Positions 52,999-60,922 of a DNA stretch of 64,000 nucleotides are shown one piece after another. The stretch is from UBA4427 sp046351135. GTDB lineage: Bacteria; Myxococcota_A; UBA9160; UBA4427. The notes below the pieces were generated by a model that searched no databases, was not told where the DNA came from, and worked only from the letters and a program-made list of their open reading frames with translations. Location: assembly GCA_046351135.1 (NCBI GenBank), contig JAXLZA010000008.1:209324-273323 (forward strand). Direction: 5' to 3'. How positions within the stretch are numbered: the first letter of the stretch is position 1; every line of letters starts with the position of its first letter. Position numbers and translations under genes: made by a program.

Positions 52999-53571
52999 TC
53001 AGAACGTGAGCAGGAGGTTCCCCTCGCTCCGCTGCCAGCCCTCGTAGTCGGGCTCGCCGAGGACGTCGACCAGCTCGCCGCGCGACAGGGGGAAGACGTG
53101 CAGTCGCTCGCAGCTCGACGGGCCGACGCTCGCCTCGCTCTCTCCGGTCGGGGGCGTGCCGACGAGCAGGCCGACGAGCTCGCTCGTGCCGGCTTGGAAG
53201 ACCACCTGGATCCCGCGCCCGGCGAAGACGGTGTGATCACGGTGGAGCCAGGCTCCCTCTTCCGGTGCGAGATCCTTGCGGGTCAGCCAGCGGGAGACGA
53301 AGTCGAGGGTGAGCACATCGGTCGTGACGGGCGGGGCGGCGGGTGTGAGCCGGATGCAGAAGCGGGGGAGCGGTCGGGGGCGGCGCCGGAACATGTCGTT
53401 GGACATGCCGAGGTAGGTCTCGTCGCCGCGCGCGGAGCCGGACAGGACGCCGACGGCGTTCGCCCCCTCCGCGCGCATGCCGTCCTTCTCGAAGACCGGG
53501 TGGGCCTCGGTCGAGAAATAACAGCCGCCGAGCATGATGAGCCCGAGGGCCGCCAGCGGGCGCCGCTTCAC
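52999..53571 (-). CDS. Lipoprotein of unknown function
   Basis: The protein has 190 residues. Signal MKRRPLAALGLIMLGGCYFS with lipobox LGGC. The mature part has two Cys-containing strands and ends EPDYEGWQRSEGNLLLTF. Its ATG overlaps the stop of the upstream beta-helix gene (ATGA at 53571-53568), so the two are coupled and probably work together at the envelope. No family recognised. Copy C of the direct repeat is just downstream. Confidence 0.7.
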   Translation of the reverse strand: MKRRPLAALGLIMLGGCYFSTEAHPVFEKDGMRAEGANAVGVLSGSARGDETYLGMSNDMFRRRPRPLPRFCIRLTPAAPPVTTDVLTLDFVSRWLTRKDLAPEEGAWLHRDHTVFAGRGIQVVFQAGTSELVGLLVGTPPTGESEASVGPSSCERLHVFPLSRGELVDVLGEPDYEGWQRSEGNLLLTF

Positions 53572-54497
53572 TCTGGAGGCGTACAGGTCGAGGTCCCGTC
53601 ACAGGCGTTGTCGCCCAGGTTCAGGGCCGCTGGGCTGCCGATCAAGCCCACCGATCCGGTCTGGTTGTTCGAAATGACGTTCTCCCGGAATCCGGACTGC
53701 GGGCCCATGACCAACCCGAACCCTCCGTTGGCTCGGACGGCATTCCCGGTCACGGCGCAGCCGCTACCCGTCTGGATTCCATGTCCGACGTTCTGATGCG
53801 CCGTGTTGCCCGAGACGGTCGCGCCGTCGAACGCGGAAATCCCGTTCGCTCCGTTCTGATAGACCGAGTTCCCGGAGACGGTCGTACCGCTCCGGGCGGC
53901 GATTCCGTCGTTCCCGTTCTGATAGGCGGAATTGCCCGAGACCGTAGAGCCCCCGCCCGGGACGATTCCAGCTTCGCCATTTCGATGGGCTGCGACGCCC
54001 GAGATCGTCGCGCCCTCCGAAGTGTAGATTCCGCTCGCGGCATTCGACCGAACGCGAAGGTTCGTCACTGTAGCCTGCGCTCCGAGGTTCACGCCGAAGA
54101 GCCCCATGCCGCGGACGCTTCCGTTGGCCACCGACGTCCCCGTCTCGAGCCCGGTGGCGGTCCGGATCCCCGATCCGCTGCCCTCGGCGGGCGCACAGCT
54201 CAATGGGAAGCCGCTGCAGACCACAGGTCCCCGGATCTCGAAGCCCGCGAGATCGATGCTGACGTCGTCGGCACCGACCCGGATCCCATTCGTGTTCTCG
54301 TCGGGCACGAGCAGGTCGCTCGTCAGTCGGTAGCTGCGGCCTGCACTGGCGTCGATCGTCACGGGGTATCCCGCCAAATCCCCCGAGAAGCAGCCGCCGT
54401 CCACGGCGCAGGTCTGATTGATCTCGAGTACGCCGTCGGAGGCGAACGCCGGGACGGCCGATGCCGCGAAGAAGATCGATACGATCCAAAGCCACAT
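53568..54497 (-). CDS. Secreted right-handed beta-helix protein, paralogue 2
   Basis: The protein has 309 residues. ATG 54497 follows GGAGG by 7 bases. Signal MWLWIVSIFFAASAVPAFAS, then DGVLEINQTCAVDGGCFSGD, YPVTIDASAGRSYRLTSDL, then about eight beta-helix rungs with a strong 23-24-residue period (GGSTVSGNSAYQNGNDGIAA, SGTTVSGNSVYQNGANGISA). Ends NLGDNACDGTSTCTPPE, a Cys-capped tail shared with the paralogue at 56442. No catalytic motif. The near-identical rungs imply recent internal duplication. Confidence 0.85.
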   Translation of the reverse strand: MWLWIVSIFFAASAVPAFASDGVLEINQTCAVDGGCFSGDLAGYPVTIDASAGRSYRLTSDLLVPDENTNGIRVGADDVSIDLAGFEIRGPVVCSGFPLSCAPAEGSGSGIRTATGLETGTSVANGSVRGMGLFGVNLGAQATVTNLRVRSNAASGIYTSEGATISGVAAHRNGEAGIVPGGGSTVSGNSAYQNGNDGIAARSGTTVSGNSVYQNGANGISAFDGATVSGNTAHQNVGHGIQTGSGCAVTGNAVRANGGFGLVMGPQSGFRENVISNNQTGSVGLIGSPAALNLGDNACDGTSTCTPPE

Positions 54498-54973
54498 CGA
54501 AGAGCCTCCCTCCCGCATCCGTTCGAATCGACGACGGCAATCGCAGCCATGCGTCCTGTTCGACGAATCCAATCGCGGAATGCAATCGCGATGCCGACGC
54601 ATGGGAGAGTCGGAGGAGGGGGCCGGCGGGGAGGTCCCGTCCGGGGCGAGAACGATTGTCATTGATTGGGGCGTGCCGACCCGGAATGCTCGCAATCGGT
54701 CGGATCGGGCGTCGTCGACGCGGAGATCTTTCGAGGCGAGGTCCGATCGGAGAGGATGCCGAATGCACGGGGTCGCTCTGGAATCGACTGCCCCGTCTCC
54801 GACGAGCCCGCTTCAAGGAGTCGTCGACTGCCATCGATCTCGGCGGGTCGAGTCGTCCGCCGGTGATCGCGTCGGACTCGAGCGAGTGTCGCGAGTCCGA
54901 CGAGCGTCAGCCCAGGCTTTCAGGGCGCATTCACCGTCCAGATGGCCTGGAGGCGGCTTCCAGAAGAAAGAGG
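54498..54973. other. Intergenic region upstream of beta-helix gene 2
   Basis: This is 476 bases between the beta-helix gene and the 3' end of tRNA-Leu, both on the minus strand. It contains no frame with recognisable content. A promoter for the beta-helix/lipoprotein pair is expected; none could be assigned with confidence. Confidence 0.35.
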
Positions 54974-55060
54974 TGGTGCGGCGAAGAAGACTCGAACTTC
55001 CACGGGATTGCTCCCGCCAGCCCCTCGAGCTGGCGGGTCTACCCATTCCGCCACCGCCGC
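54974..55060 (-). tRNA. tRNA-Leu (anticodon GAG), with C at position 33
   Basis: This 87-base class II tRNA folds completely: acceptor GCGGCGG/TCGCCGC, encoded CCA end, D arm GCGGAATGGGTAGACCCGC, long variable stem CGGGA/TCCCG and T arm with TTCGAGT. The anticodon stem CCAGC/GCTGG encloses the loop TCGAGGG, giving anticodon GAG (codon CTC) but C instead of the near-universal T at position 33. Only 19 bases separate its 5' end from copy D of the direct repeat, so its own promoter region has been replaced by repeat sequence. Confidence 0.85.
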
Positions 55061-55079
55061 ACGCGGGCGCGGGCGCGGG

Positions 55080-55154
55080 GATAGGGAATACAAGCCGCAT
55101 TTCCGCGTCACCGGTAAGGACCAGTACGCAAACTGGCCGCCCTGGGGGCCGTCC
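55080..55154 (+). repeat. Accessory-zone direct repeat, copy D
   Basis: It starts gatagggaatacaagccgc; the palindrome is degenerate here (GTACGCAA). It shares the extended right end ctgggggccgtcc with copy E. It sits directly upstream of the minus-strand tRNA-Leu. Confidence 0.88.
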
Positions 55155-55299
55155 TGGAAGCCAAGTCTTGACGGGATGCAGCACCGGTCGCCGAGCGATA
55201 GTCCGTCAGGCAGCGCGGGCCACGTAACGGTCTCGACCGGTCGCGACGAAGCCGGGGCCACGCTCTGTTGCGGCCGAGAAGTTGGCGCTCCCGCCGGCG

Positions 55300-55950
55300 T
55301 CAATCCGGCCGGGTCGCGCCGCGTCGCTGGGTCGCGAGCGCAGCGAGACCGACACCGAGCAGAAGCGCCGTCGTCGGCTCGGGCACGAGCGTGCCGCTCA
55401 CGCGCAAGGCCGGCTGCGCGCCGAAGGACGCCGACCAGGTTGCGCCGCCGTCACTGCTACTCGCGCGCTCTCCCGAGATGTCGGTCGAATTGAACTGCCA
55501 GCCGACGGCGCTTCCGGTCCCGCCGAGCGCTCGCACGATCACCCAGTACGGCTGGTTCGCCGCGAGCAGCGTCACCCCGCCGAAGCTTGCCGTCACGAGT
55601 CCAGCGCTCGTGGGAGCCGTCACCTGGTCGACGTCCACGATCTGGATGGGCCCGGCTCCGCCCGACAGGTTCGTCGCCACGATTACCTGGACCGTCGCCG
55701 ATCCCGAGAAGCTGCGAAGCGCGACCTCGATCGTGTCGAGGAAATAGGAGTCCGGGCTTTCCCACGAAGTGGCCTGGTCGACGCTCGGCCCAGCGAAGCT
55801 GCCGGCCAGCACGCCCTGCGTCGTATCGAAGGCATCCCCCGGTCCCAGGTTGCTGTAGATCACTGTCGCGCCTGCCGGCATGGCGGCGATCAGGCCGACC
55901 ATGGCTGCCATGCAAGAGGTCCAGCGGGAGAGTTGTCGGACGCGGTTCAT
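55300..55950 (-). CDS. PEP-CTERM protein
   Basis: The protein has 216 residues. ATG 55950 follows GAGGAG by 8 bases. Signal peptide (LSRWTSCMAAMVGLIAAMPAG ends near residue 28), then a beta-rich domain starting ATVIYSNLGPGDAFDTTQG, similar to the choice-of-anchor type domains common in PEP-CTERM proteins. The end is VPEPTTALLLGVGLAALATQ, RRGATRPD: a textbook PEP-CTERM signal. It is exported, cleaved after PEP and retained at the surface or in extracellular polysaccharide if the exosortase is elsewhere in the genome. Confidence 0.88.
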   Translation of the reverse strand: MNRVRQLSRWTSCMAAMVGLIAAMPAGATVIYSNLGPGDAFDTTQGVLAGSFAGPSVDQATSWESPDSYFLDTIEVALRSFSGSATVQVIVATNLSGGAGPIQIVDVDQVTAPTSAGLVTASFGGVTLLAANQPYWVIVRALGGTGSAVGWQFNSTDISGERASSSDGGATWSASFGAQPALRVSGTLVPEPTTALLLGVGLAALATQRRGATRPD

Positions 55951-56441
55951 CGGATGGCTCCTCGAGCCGTCGCGCCGGGCCTGCCACTCCGGCGAGGCGC
56001 TGCGGCGGACGTCTTCGTTAGGTTGGTGGCAAACAACGGGCCGATGTGTCCGGCATTCCGGAGCGTGGGACGCTCGCGCTGGTCGATTTTCGATTCGGGA
56101 CACCGGTCGTCCTGTCGAGTGGTCGTCGTCGACAGGGCATGAGCCACTCTCCTGTAGCGTGTCGCCCCAGCGGAGGACTAAATGCCCCACTGCGTGGGCT
56201 GTCTCTCGGGGGAAGCTGGCGTTGAAGCTTCTGTATCCGGGCATGGGCGTTGCACCATCCAGCCGAGCGCCTTGCTGATGGCGAAGCAACGGAGCAGCAG
56301 TCGTGCCTGCTGCTCGCCCGAAAGACACCCGTCCTGTTGCCTGCTGCAGACCGAAGTCGATTGCCGAGTCGTCAGTGTCGCTGTCGCTCGAGATGCGCGG
56401 TCGGGGCCGGCGGAAGTTTCGATGATTGCCGGAGGTGAATC
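55951..56441. other. Divergent intergenic region
   Basis: This is 491 bases between the PEP-CTERM gene and beta-helix gene 3. Base composition drops slightly toward the right. No gene, repeat or clear promoter found; a weak Shine-Dalgarno-like GGAGGTGA precedes the ATG at 56442. Confidence 0.35.
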
Positions 56442-57176
56442 ATGCGCCGTTGGATTCTGAATCTGGTCCTCCTGACCCTCGCCACGCCTGCCTTTGCAAC
56501 CGACGGCGTGCTCGAGATCAACCAGACCTGCGCCGTCCAGACCGGGTGCTTCTCGGGAGATACGGCCGGGTGGCCGGTGACGATCGACGGCAGTGCGGGC
56601 CACAGCTACCGGCTGACGAGTGACCTGGCCGTCGGGAGCCAGGCTGGGATCGTCGTCAACGACGCCTTCGTGGGCATCGACCTGAACAACTTTGCGATCA
56701 TCGGATCGGGTACCTTGAGCGGCTTCTCGGGGGTAGAGGCGTTGGGAGTCGGCATCTCCGTCGAGAATGGCAGCGTCATTCGGATGGGGAAGCACGGCGT
56801 GTGGCTAGGAGACCAGGCCGAGGTCAGGAACCTTCGGGCGTCCGAGAACCGAATGAACGGCATCAACGTAGGCGCCGGGTCGATCGTCGAGGGGAATGCG
56901 TCGCACGCCAACGTTCAGCTTGGGATCTTCGCGAACAACGGCTCGACGGTCTCGAACAACACGGCCTACCACAATCAGGGCGATGGCATTGCCACAGGAC
57001 TCGGTGCGACTGTCCAGCGGAACACCATGCGGTGGAACTCCGGCTATGGGCTCCGACTCGAGAGTCAATCTACCTACCGTGAAAACACGATCACCTTCAA
57101 TACGCTCGGGACGGTGACCGGAACCGGCGTGAACATGGGCGACAACTCGTGCAATGGGACGACGACCTGTCCGTGA
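56442..57176 (+). CDS. Secreted right-handed beta-helix protein, paralogue 3
   Basis: The protein has 244 residues. Signal MRRWILNLVLLTLATPAFAT, then the family signature DGVLEINQTCAVQTGCFSGD and PVTIDGSAGHSYRLTSDL, almost the same as paralogue 2. A beta-helix of irregular rungs follows (GSIVEGNASHANVQLGIFAN, NGSTVSNNTAYHNQGDGIAT), ending NMGDNSCNGTTTCP. GGAGGTGA precedes ATG. No operon partner. Copy E of the direct repeat starts 43 bases after the stop, in the same relative place as copy B after paralogue 1. Confidence 0.85.
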   Translation: MRRWILNLVLLTLATPAFATDGVLEINQTCAVQTGCFSGDTAGWPVTIDGSAGHSYRLTSDLAVGSQAGIVVNDAFVGIDLNNFAIIGSGTLSGFSGVEALGVGISVENGSVIRMGKHGVWLGDQAEVRNLRASENRMNGINVGAGSIVEGNASHANVQLGIFANNGSTVSNNTAYHNQGDGIATGLGATVQRNTMRWNSGYGLRLESQSTYRENTITFNTLGTVTGTGVNMGDNSCNGTTTCP

Positions 57177-57218
57177 GTCGAGCCAGACCGGATTGAGGAT
57201 TGCTACAAGGGGTGGGGG

Positions 57219-57293
57219 GATAGGGAATACAAGCCGCATGTCCGCGCCACCGGTAAGGGCCATTACGTAAACTGGCCGTCCTGGGGGCCGTCC
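57219..57293 (+). repeat. Accessory-zone direct repeat, copy E
   Basis: It starts gatagggaatacaagccgc, contains TTACGTAA, and ends ctgggggccgtcc like copy D. Its right edge is joined to the interior of a tyrosine recombinase gene. Confidence 0.9.
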
Positions 57294-57295
57294 CA

Positions 57296-57610
57296 AGTTG
57301 GATTGACGCCGCTTCGATCAAGGAGGGCAGAGTATTCCGCGCGGTCGACCGTCACGGAAACGTTGGTGACTCGCTCGGGACTCGTGCGGTGGGTGAGATC
57401 GTGAAGAGGTTGGCGGGGAAGGCGGGGCTGGATGCTGCTCGGTTCGGTGGACATTCACTCAGGGCTGGGTTCGTGACCGCGGCGGCAGATCGTGGAGCCC
57501 CGATCGATCGGATCATGGACCACACCGAGCATCAGTCTGCGGCCATGGTCCGGATCTACACGAGACGAGCGGACGCCTTTTCTCGGCATGCTGGGGAGGG
57601 GCTGCTCTAG
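57296..57610 (+). pseudogene. Tyrosine recombinase (phage-type integrase), C-terminal stub
   Basis: The frame picks up homology right at the repeat edge with SWIDAASIKEGRVFRAVDRH and runs to TAG 57608-57610. It keeps the catalytic HxxR (GGHSLRAGFVTAAADRG), the second His/Trp region DHTEHQSAAMVRIYTRR with the nucleophilic Tyr, and the end FSRHAGEGLL. The N-terminal arm/core-binding region and the first catalytic Arg are missing. It is a decayed integrase that may once have brought in this zone or the GYF_2 genes to its right. Confidence 0.85.
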
Positions 57611-57936
57611 TGCACGGGGCTGGTGGAGTTGGTCCCGTTCGCGGATCGCACGCGCCGTGCAGTCTCATTCGCATGGACACCCGTACGCTGCTGCCCAAAG
57701 GTCCCAAGACGGGGATCTCTCGTGTCTCGCCAACGTGCCCCGGGGCGCGGCAAGGGAGTTCCCTCGAGAAATTTGAGGGTTGACCATCTAATCGAATCGT
57801 CGATCAGCAGCGCCTACAGAAGCTCTTTTGAGTGTGATTGCTGTTTTTCGACGCGTAACGCCACGTCTGCCCCGCATTTGCCGTTCACGGAGCGGCTGTG
57901 TACGGTGCCACCTAGGCAAGGAGATGCGGAGGCCGT
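57611..57936. other. Spacer left of the GYF_2 pair
   Basis: This is 326 bases with more A/T than the surroundings. A TTGACC at about 57781 could be a -35 box for the GYF_2 genes, but no matching -10 at normal spacing was found. No repeat or gene seen. Confidence 0.35.
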
Positions 57937-59670
57937 TTGGATCGCTTAGCAGCGACTAATTCGACGCATGGGCCGGCGGACTGGTACGTCGCTGTCGGTG
58001 GTCGAAGTCACGGCCCGCTACCCCGTCAGACGGTCGAAGAGCTCGTGGGGGCAGGTGCCCTGACGGGTGAGGACACCGCATGGCGTCCGGGACTGTCAGC
58101 TTGGACGCGGATTGACGCGATCCCGGAGCTGGCGCATTTGATCCCTTCTGCGAGCGTTCCTGTTCCGACGGCAATGGTCCGCATGGAGCACGTGGGCGAA
58201 GCGCACAAGGACAGCGCAATTAATCGGCGGGCCATCCTACTAGGCCTCCTGTGGCTCCTCGCTGCGTTCGCCTGGATCATCAGTTTAGTCCCCGATTCAT
58301 TGCGACTTACGGACGGACTTCTTATTGCGCGGGTTCAGGTATTTGGGGGAGCGCTCTGTGCTGCCAGTGGGTTTCTTGTGTTGCCATCATTCTGGCGGGC
58401 CAGCATGTCGACTCACCGGGGCATTGTCTACCTGGCTATCAGCATTGCGCGGACGCTTACGGCGGTGGCGGTTTTTCTCGGCTGCGTAGCAATTCTTGCA
58501 CTTGCGGTAAACGCTCGGGATCTTGTCAAGAAGGCGTTCGGCTATGACCGACTTTTTGGCGGCCAGGTACTACTTGCCGATGAATCCAACGTTGAAATCC
58601 GCGGGCCGTTGTCATCGGGCATCGCTCATGACCTTGTTGTCACTCTGGGAGCGAATCCATCCATCACCAGGGTTACGCTGAACAGCGTTGGCGGCTGGAT
58701 TCAGGAAGGCAATCTGCTTGCGCGCGTTATCCGCGAGCACGGACTGGCGACGCATTCAGCGACCGGCTGCTATAGCGCTTGTGTAATGGCATATCTCGCA
58801 GGAGTCCGCCGTACGCTCTCTCCCGAAGCGCGGCTCGGCTTTCACGGAGCTAGCGGTGATGGCACGGATCCCTTGTACCTCGATCAGATGACTACGTCGA
58901 TGGGCGACGATTTGCGCGATGCTGGCGCCTCAGAATCATTCGTCAAGCGCGCGTTATCGACTCCCTCGCAGTCAATGTGGTTTCCCATGCCTCACGAGCT
59001 TCTGCGTGAGGGTCTCGTTAATCAGTTTACGAGTGATGGCATGCCACCTACCGGGGAACCGTTGCTTGAATTTGATGGCGAGATCGAGAAGTTGTTGCAC
59101 AGCTTTCCCTTTCTGGCGACGCTACGCCGATCCGATTCAGCGCGGTTCGAGCAGTTCGATCGTCAAGCCCGCCTGCGCTATCGACGTTCTGCCACGGATT
59201 TCGAGCACGATCGGGCGATCGTAATACTCGCAAACGAGATCGAGGTGGAGCTCGTTCCCATTGTCTCCACCCAGGCTGCTAGCCAATATCTCGCGGCGCT
59301 GCAGTCCGTGGCATCTGCATTAGAACCGTCCTCGCCGGCGCAATGCGTGGCTGTCATAGGCTTCGATCTGTCATCGATCGAGAGTCGGACGGCAGTTACT
59401 GTAAAATCGCTTTCGCCCGCGCTGTCGGCACTGATCGACGCTCCGCGCGAGGCTGCCGATGCTCGCGCCCAGCTGGATACGGCTCTCATGGAACGGTTCA
59501 TTCTCAGGGCGGCCGAACAGGATCCTTTGCAGTTCAACTTGTTAATCAACCCAAACGCGGGCAGTCTCCGAGACAATTGCGATGCACAGCTTTGGTTTCT
59601 GAATAAGGTAATTGACCTCGCTTCAAACGAAACGGCTGAAATTGCCAGAGCGCTCCGAATGCATAAGTAA
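57937..59670 (+). CDS. GYF_2-domain membrane protein with ClpP/crotonase-like periplasmic domain
   Basis: The protein has 577 residues from TTG 57937 (GGAGG at 5 bases). An N-terminal GYF_2 domain (WYVAVGGRSHGPLPRQTVEE ... TAWRPGLSAWTRIDAIPEL, about 16-70) is followed by three or four membrane helices (about 98-195), then a ClpP/crotonase-like domain as in COG3904: VTLNSVGGWIQEGNLLARVI, TGCYSACVMAYLAGVRRTL with Ser-Ala-Cys at the nucleophile place, and ARLGFHGASG. The last 200 residues are alpha-helical and unrecognised. Codon use is clearly less GC-biased than in neighbours, suggesting transfer. It is followed by a second GYF_2 gene. Confidence 0.8.
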   Translation: MDRLAATNSTHGPADWYVAVGGRSHGPLPRQTVEELVGAGALTGEDTAWRPGLSAWTRIDAIPELAHLIPSASVPVPTAMVRMEHVGEAHKDSAINRRAILLGLLWLLAAFAWIISLVPDSLRLTDGLLIARVQVFGGALCAASGFLVLPSFWRASMSTHRGIVYLAISIARTLTAVAVFLGCVAILALAVNARDLVKKAFGYDRLFGGQVLLADESNVEIRGPLSSGIAHDLVVTLGANPSITRVTLNSVGGWIQEGNLLARVIREHGLATHSATGCYSACVMAYLAGVRRTLSPEARLGFHGASGDGTDPLYLDQMTTSMGDDLRDAGASESFVKRALSTPSQSMWFPMPHELLREGLVNQFTSDGMPPTGEPLLEFDGEIEKLLHSFPFLATLRRSDSARFEQFDRQARLRYRRSATDFEHDRAIVILANEIEVELVPIVSTQAASQYLAALQSVASALEPSSPAQCVAVIGFDLSSIESRTAVTVKSLSPALSALIDAPREAADARAQLDTALMERFILRAAEQDPLQFNLLINPNAGSLRDNCDAQLWFLNKVIDLASNETAEIARALRMHK

Positions 59671-59685
59671 TAGATGGGGATCGCA

Positions 59686-60915
59686 ATGGACTGGTACATA
59701 CTCGAAGGCGACCGACGTGTGGGGCCGGTGACGACGGATGCGCTGCGCGCCATGGCCGCCATGGGGCGCGTTCAAGCGGACACGTGGCTGTGGCATTCAG
59801 GCATGGCGGACTGGGTCAAGGCCTCATCGATTCCCGGTATCGTTAGCCCGCCTCCGTCGCCATCCGACCATGATCATGCAGTGCCACCAGAGTTCCTGAA
59901 GGGAGAAGAGCAACGCGCCGACGCACCTCTGAGTCCACGGGAATCGTTACCCGGTATCGGTGCGGCCACTGCCGCTTCCGAAGCGGCCCTCGAGGCGAGC
60001 GATGTCGGCTTGGCAACGCCGTGGCGCCGCTACTGGGCGCGAAGTCTTGATATTCTCGTCTTCTCGTTTGCTATTGGCATCGGACTCGGTGCTGTTGCGC
60101 CTAGCCTGTTTGCGGAGGGTGGTGTTTTCGGGGGGCCGGGAGGGACCTACCTGTCGAACTGGCTGATGTTGCCTTTCGTGATGCTGCTTGACGGCCTGGT
60201 TGTTGGTCTCTTCGGAACGACGCTTGGTAAAGCAATTGCGGGTATTCGCACTTGCAGGATCAGTGGGGAGCGACTTTCGATTAGAACAGCCATTCAGCGA
60301 AACTTTGAGATTTGGTGGTACGGTCTAGGCACGGGGTTGCCCATCATCACGCTTCTCACACTTGCGAATGCTTACAGTCAAGTGGCTGATGGGAAGATGG
60401 CGCATTGGGAGGCCTCGTCTGGTGCTCGCAGTTTTGCCCCGGGCGGGGCTGCTCGAACCTGGGTCACCGCAATCACCTACTTGATGTTGTTTGTCGGGGG
60501 GATGGCTCTCGGGGAGTCAGGCGCAGCCAACTTGCGTACAGCCATAAGCGCAACCAAGCCGGCCAGTTCGCAGTTGTCGATTGACAATCTGCTGCAACAA
60601 GTGGCCGACGAAATCAATCGAATTGCTCCTATGGACGTCGACGATCAAACGCGGCTAACCGGAGCAACGGCGGGGCCCGGCCTCCAGATTACTTATGAGT
60701 TCACGCTCCCCGCTGTTGATGTGTCGGGTCTAGAGGCCGCTGATATTGATGGCTTTCGTGTGCTGGCACGCGAGAATCTGCAGCCCAATGTCTGCACGGG
60801 TGACACGATGAAGCCACTGCGCGAAGCGGGAGTGAATATTCGGTATGCGTATTTTGACGCTAACGGCCTGCCTGTTATGACGATTGGATTCATGCCCGAG
60901 GACTGCAAGCCCTAG
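59686..60915 (+). CDS. GYF_2-RDD membrane protein
   Basis: The protein has 409 residues. ATG 59686 follows GGGGATCGCA; an ATG four codons earlier is also possible. GYF_2 domain first (DWYILEGDRRVGPVTTDALR ... MADWVKASSIPGI), a linker, an RDD membrane domain (ATPWRRYWARSLDILVFSFA ... FGTTLGKAIAGIRTC), a further helix, and a C-terminal periplasmic-type domain (RIAPMDVDDQTRLTGATAGP, QPNVCTGDTMKPL, MTIGFMPEDCKP with two Cys). Immediately downstream of, and probably co-transcribed with, the other GYF_2 gene. Low GC bias as there. Function unknown. Confidence 0.82.
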   Translation: MDWYILEGDRRVGPVTTDALRAMAAMGRVQADTWLWHSGMADWVKASSIPGIVSPPPSPSDHDHAVPPEFLKGEEQRADAPLSPRESLPGIGAATAASEAALEASDVGLATPWRRYWARSLDILVFSFAIGIGLGAVAPSLFAEGGVFGGPGGTYLSNWLMLPFVMLLDGLVVGLFGTTLGKAIAGIRTCRISGERLSIRTAIQRNFEIWWYGLGTGLPIITLLTLANAYSQVADGKMAHWEASSGARSFAPGGAARTWVTAITYLMLFVGGMALGESGAANLRTAISATKPASSQLSIDNLLQQVADEINRIAPMDVDDQTRLTGATAGPGLQITYEFTLPAVDVSGLEAADIDGFRVLARENLQPNVCTGDTMKPLREAGVNIRYAYFDANGLPVMTIGFMPEDCKP

Positions 60916-60922
60916 TATTTGC

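Noticed and set aside
48031..57296. A conserved peptide (for example MVLTGDAEMRL) appearing at the ends of several minus-strand frames, hinting at a protein family.
   Set aside because: It is only the translation of the direct repeat in whatever frame enters it; there is no shared protein upstream of it.
57296..57610. Functional integrase for the accessory zone.
   Set aside because: The first catalytic Arg and the DNA-binding half are missing; only a C-terminal stub remains.
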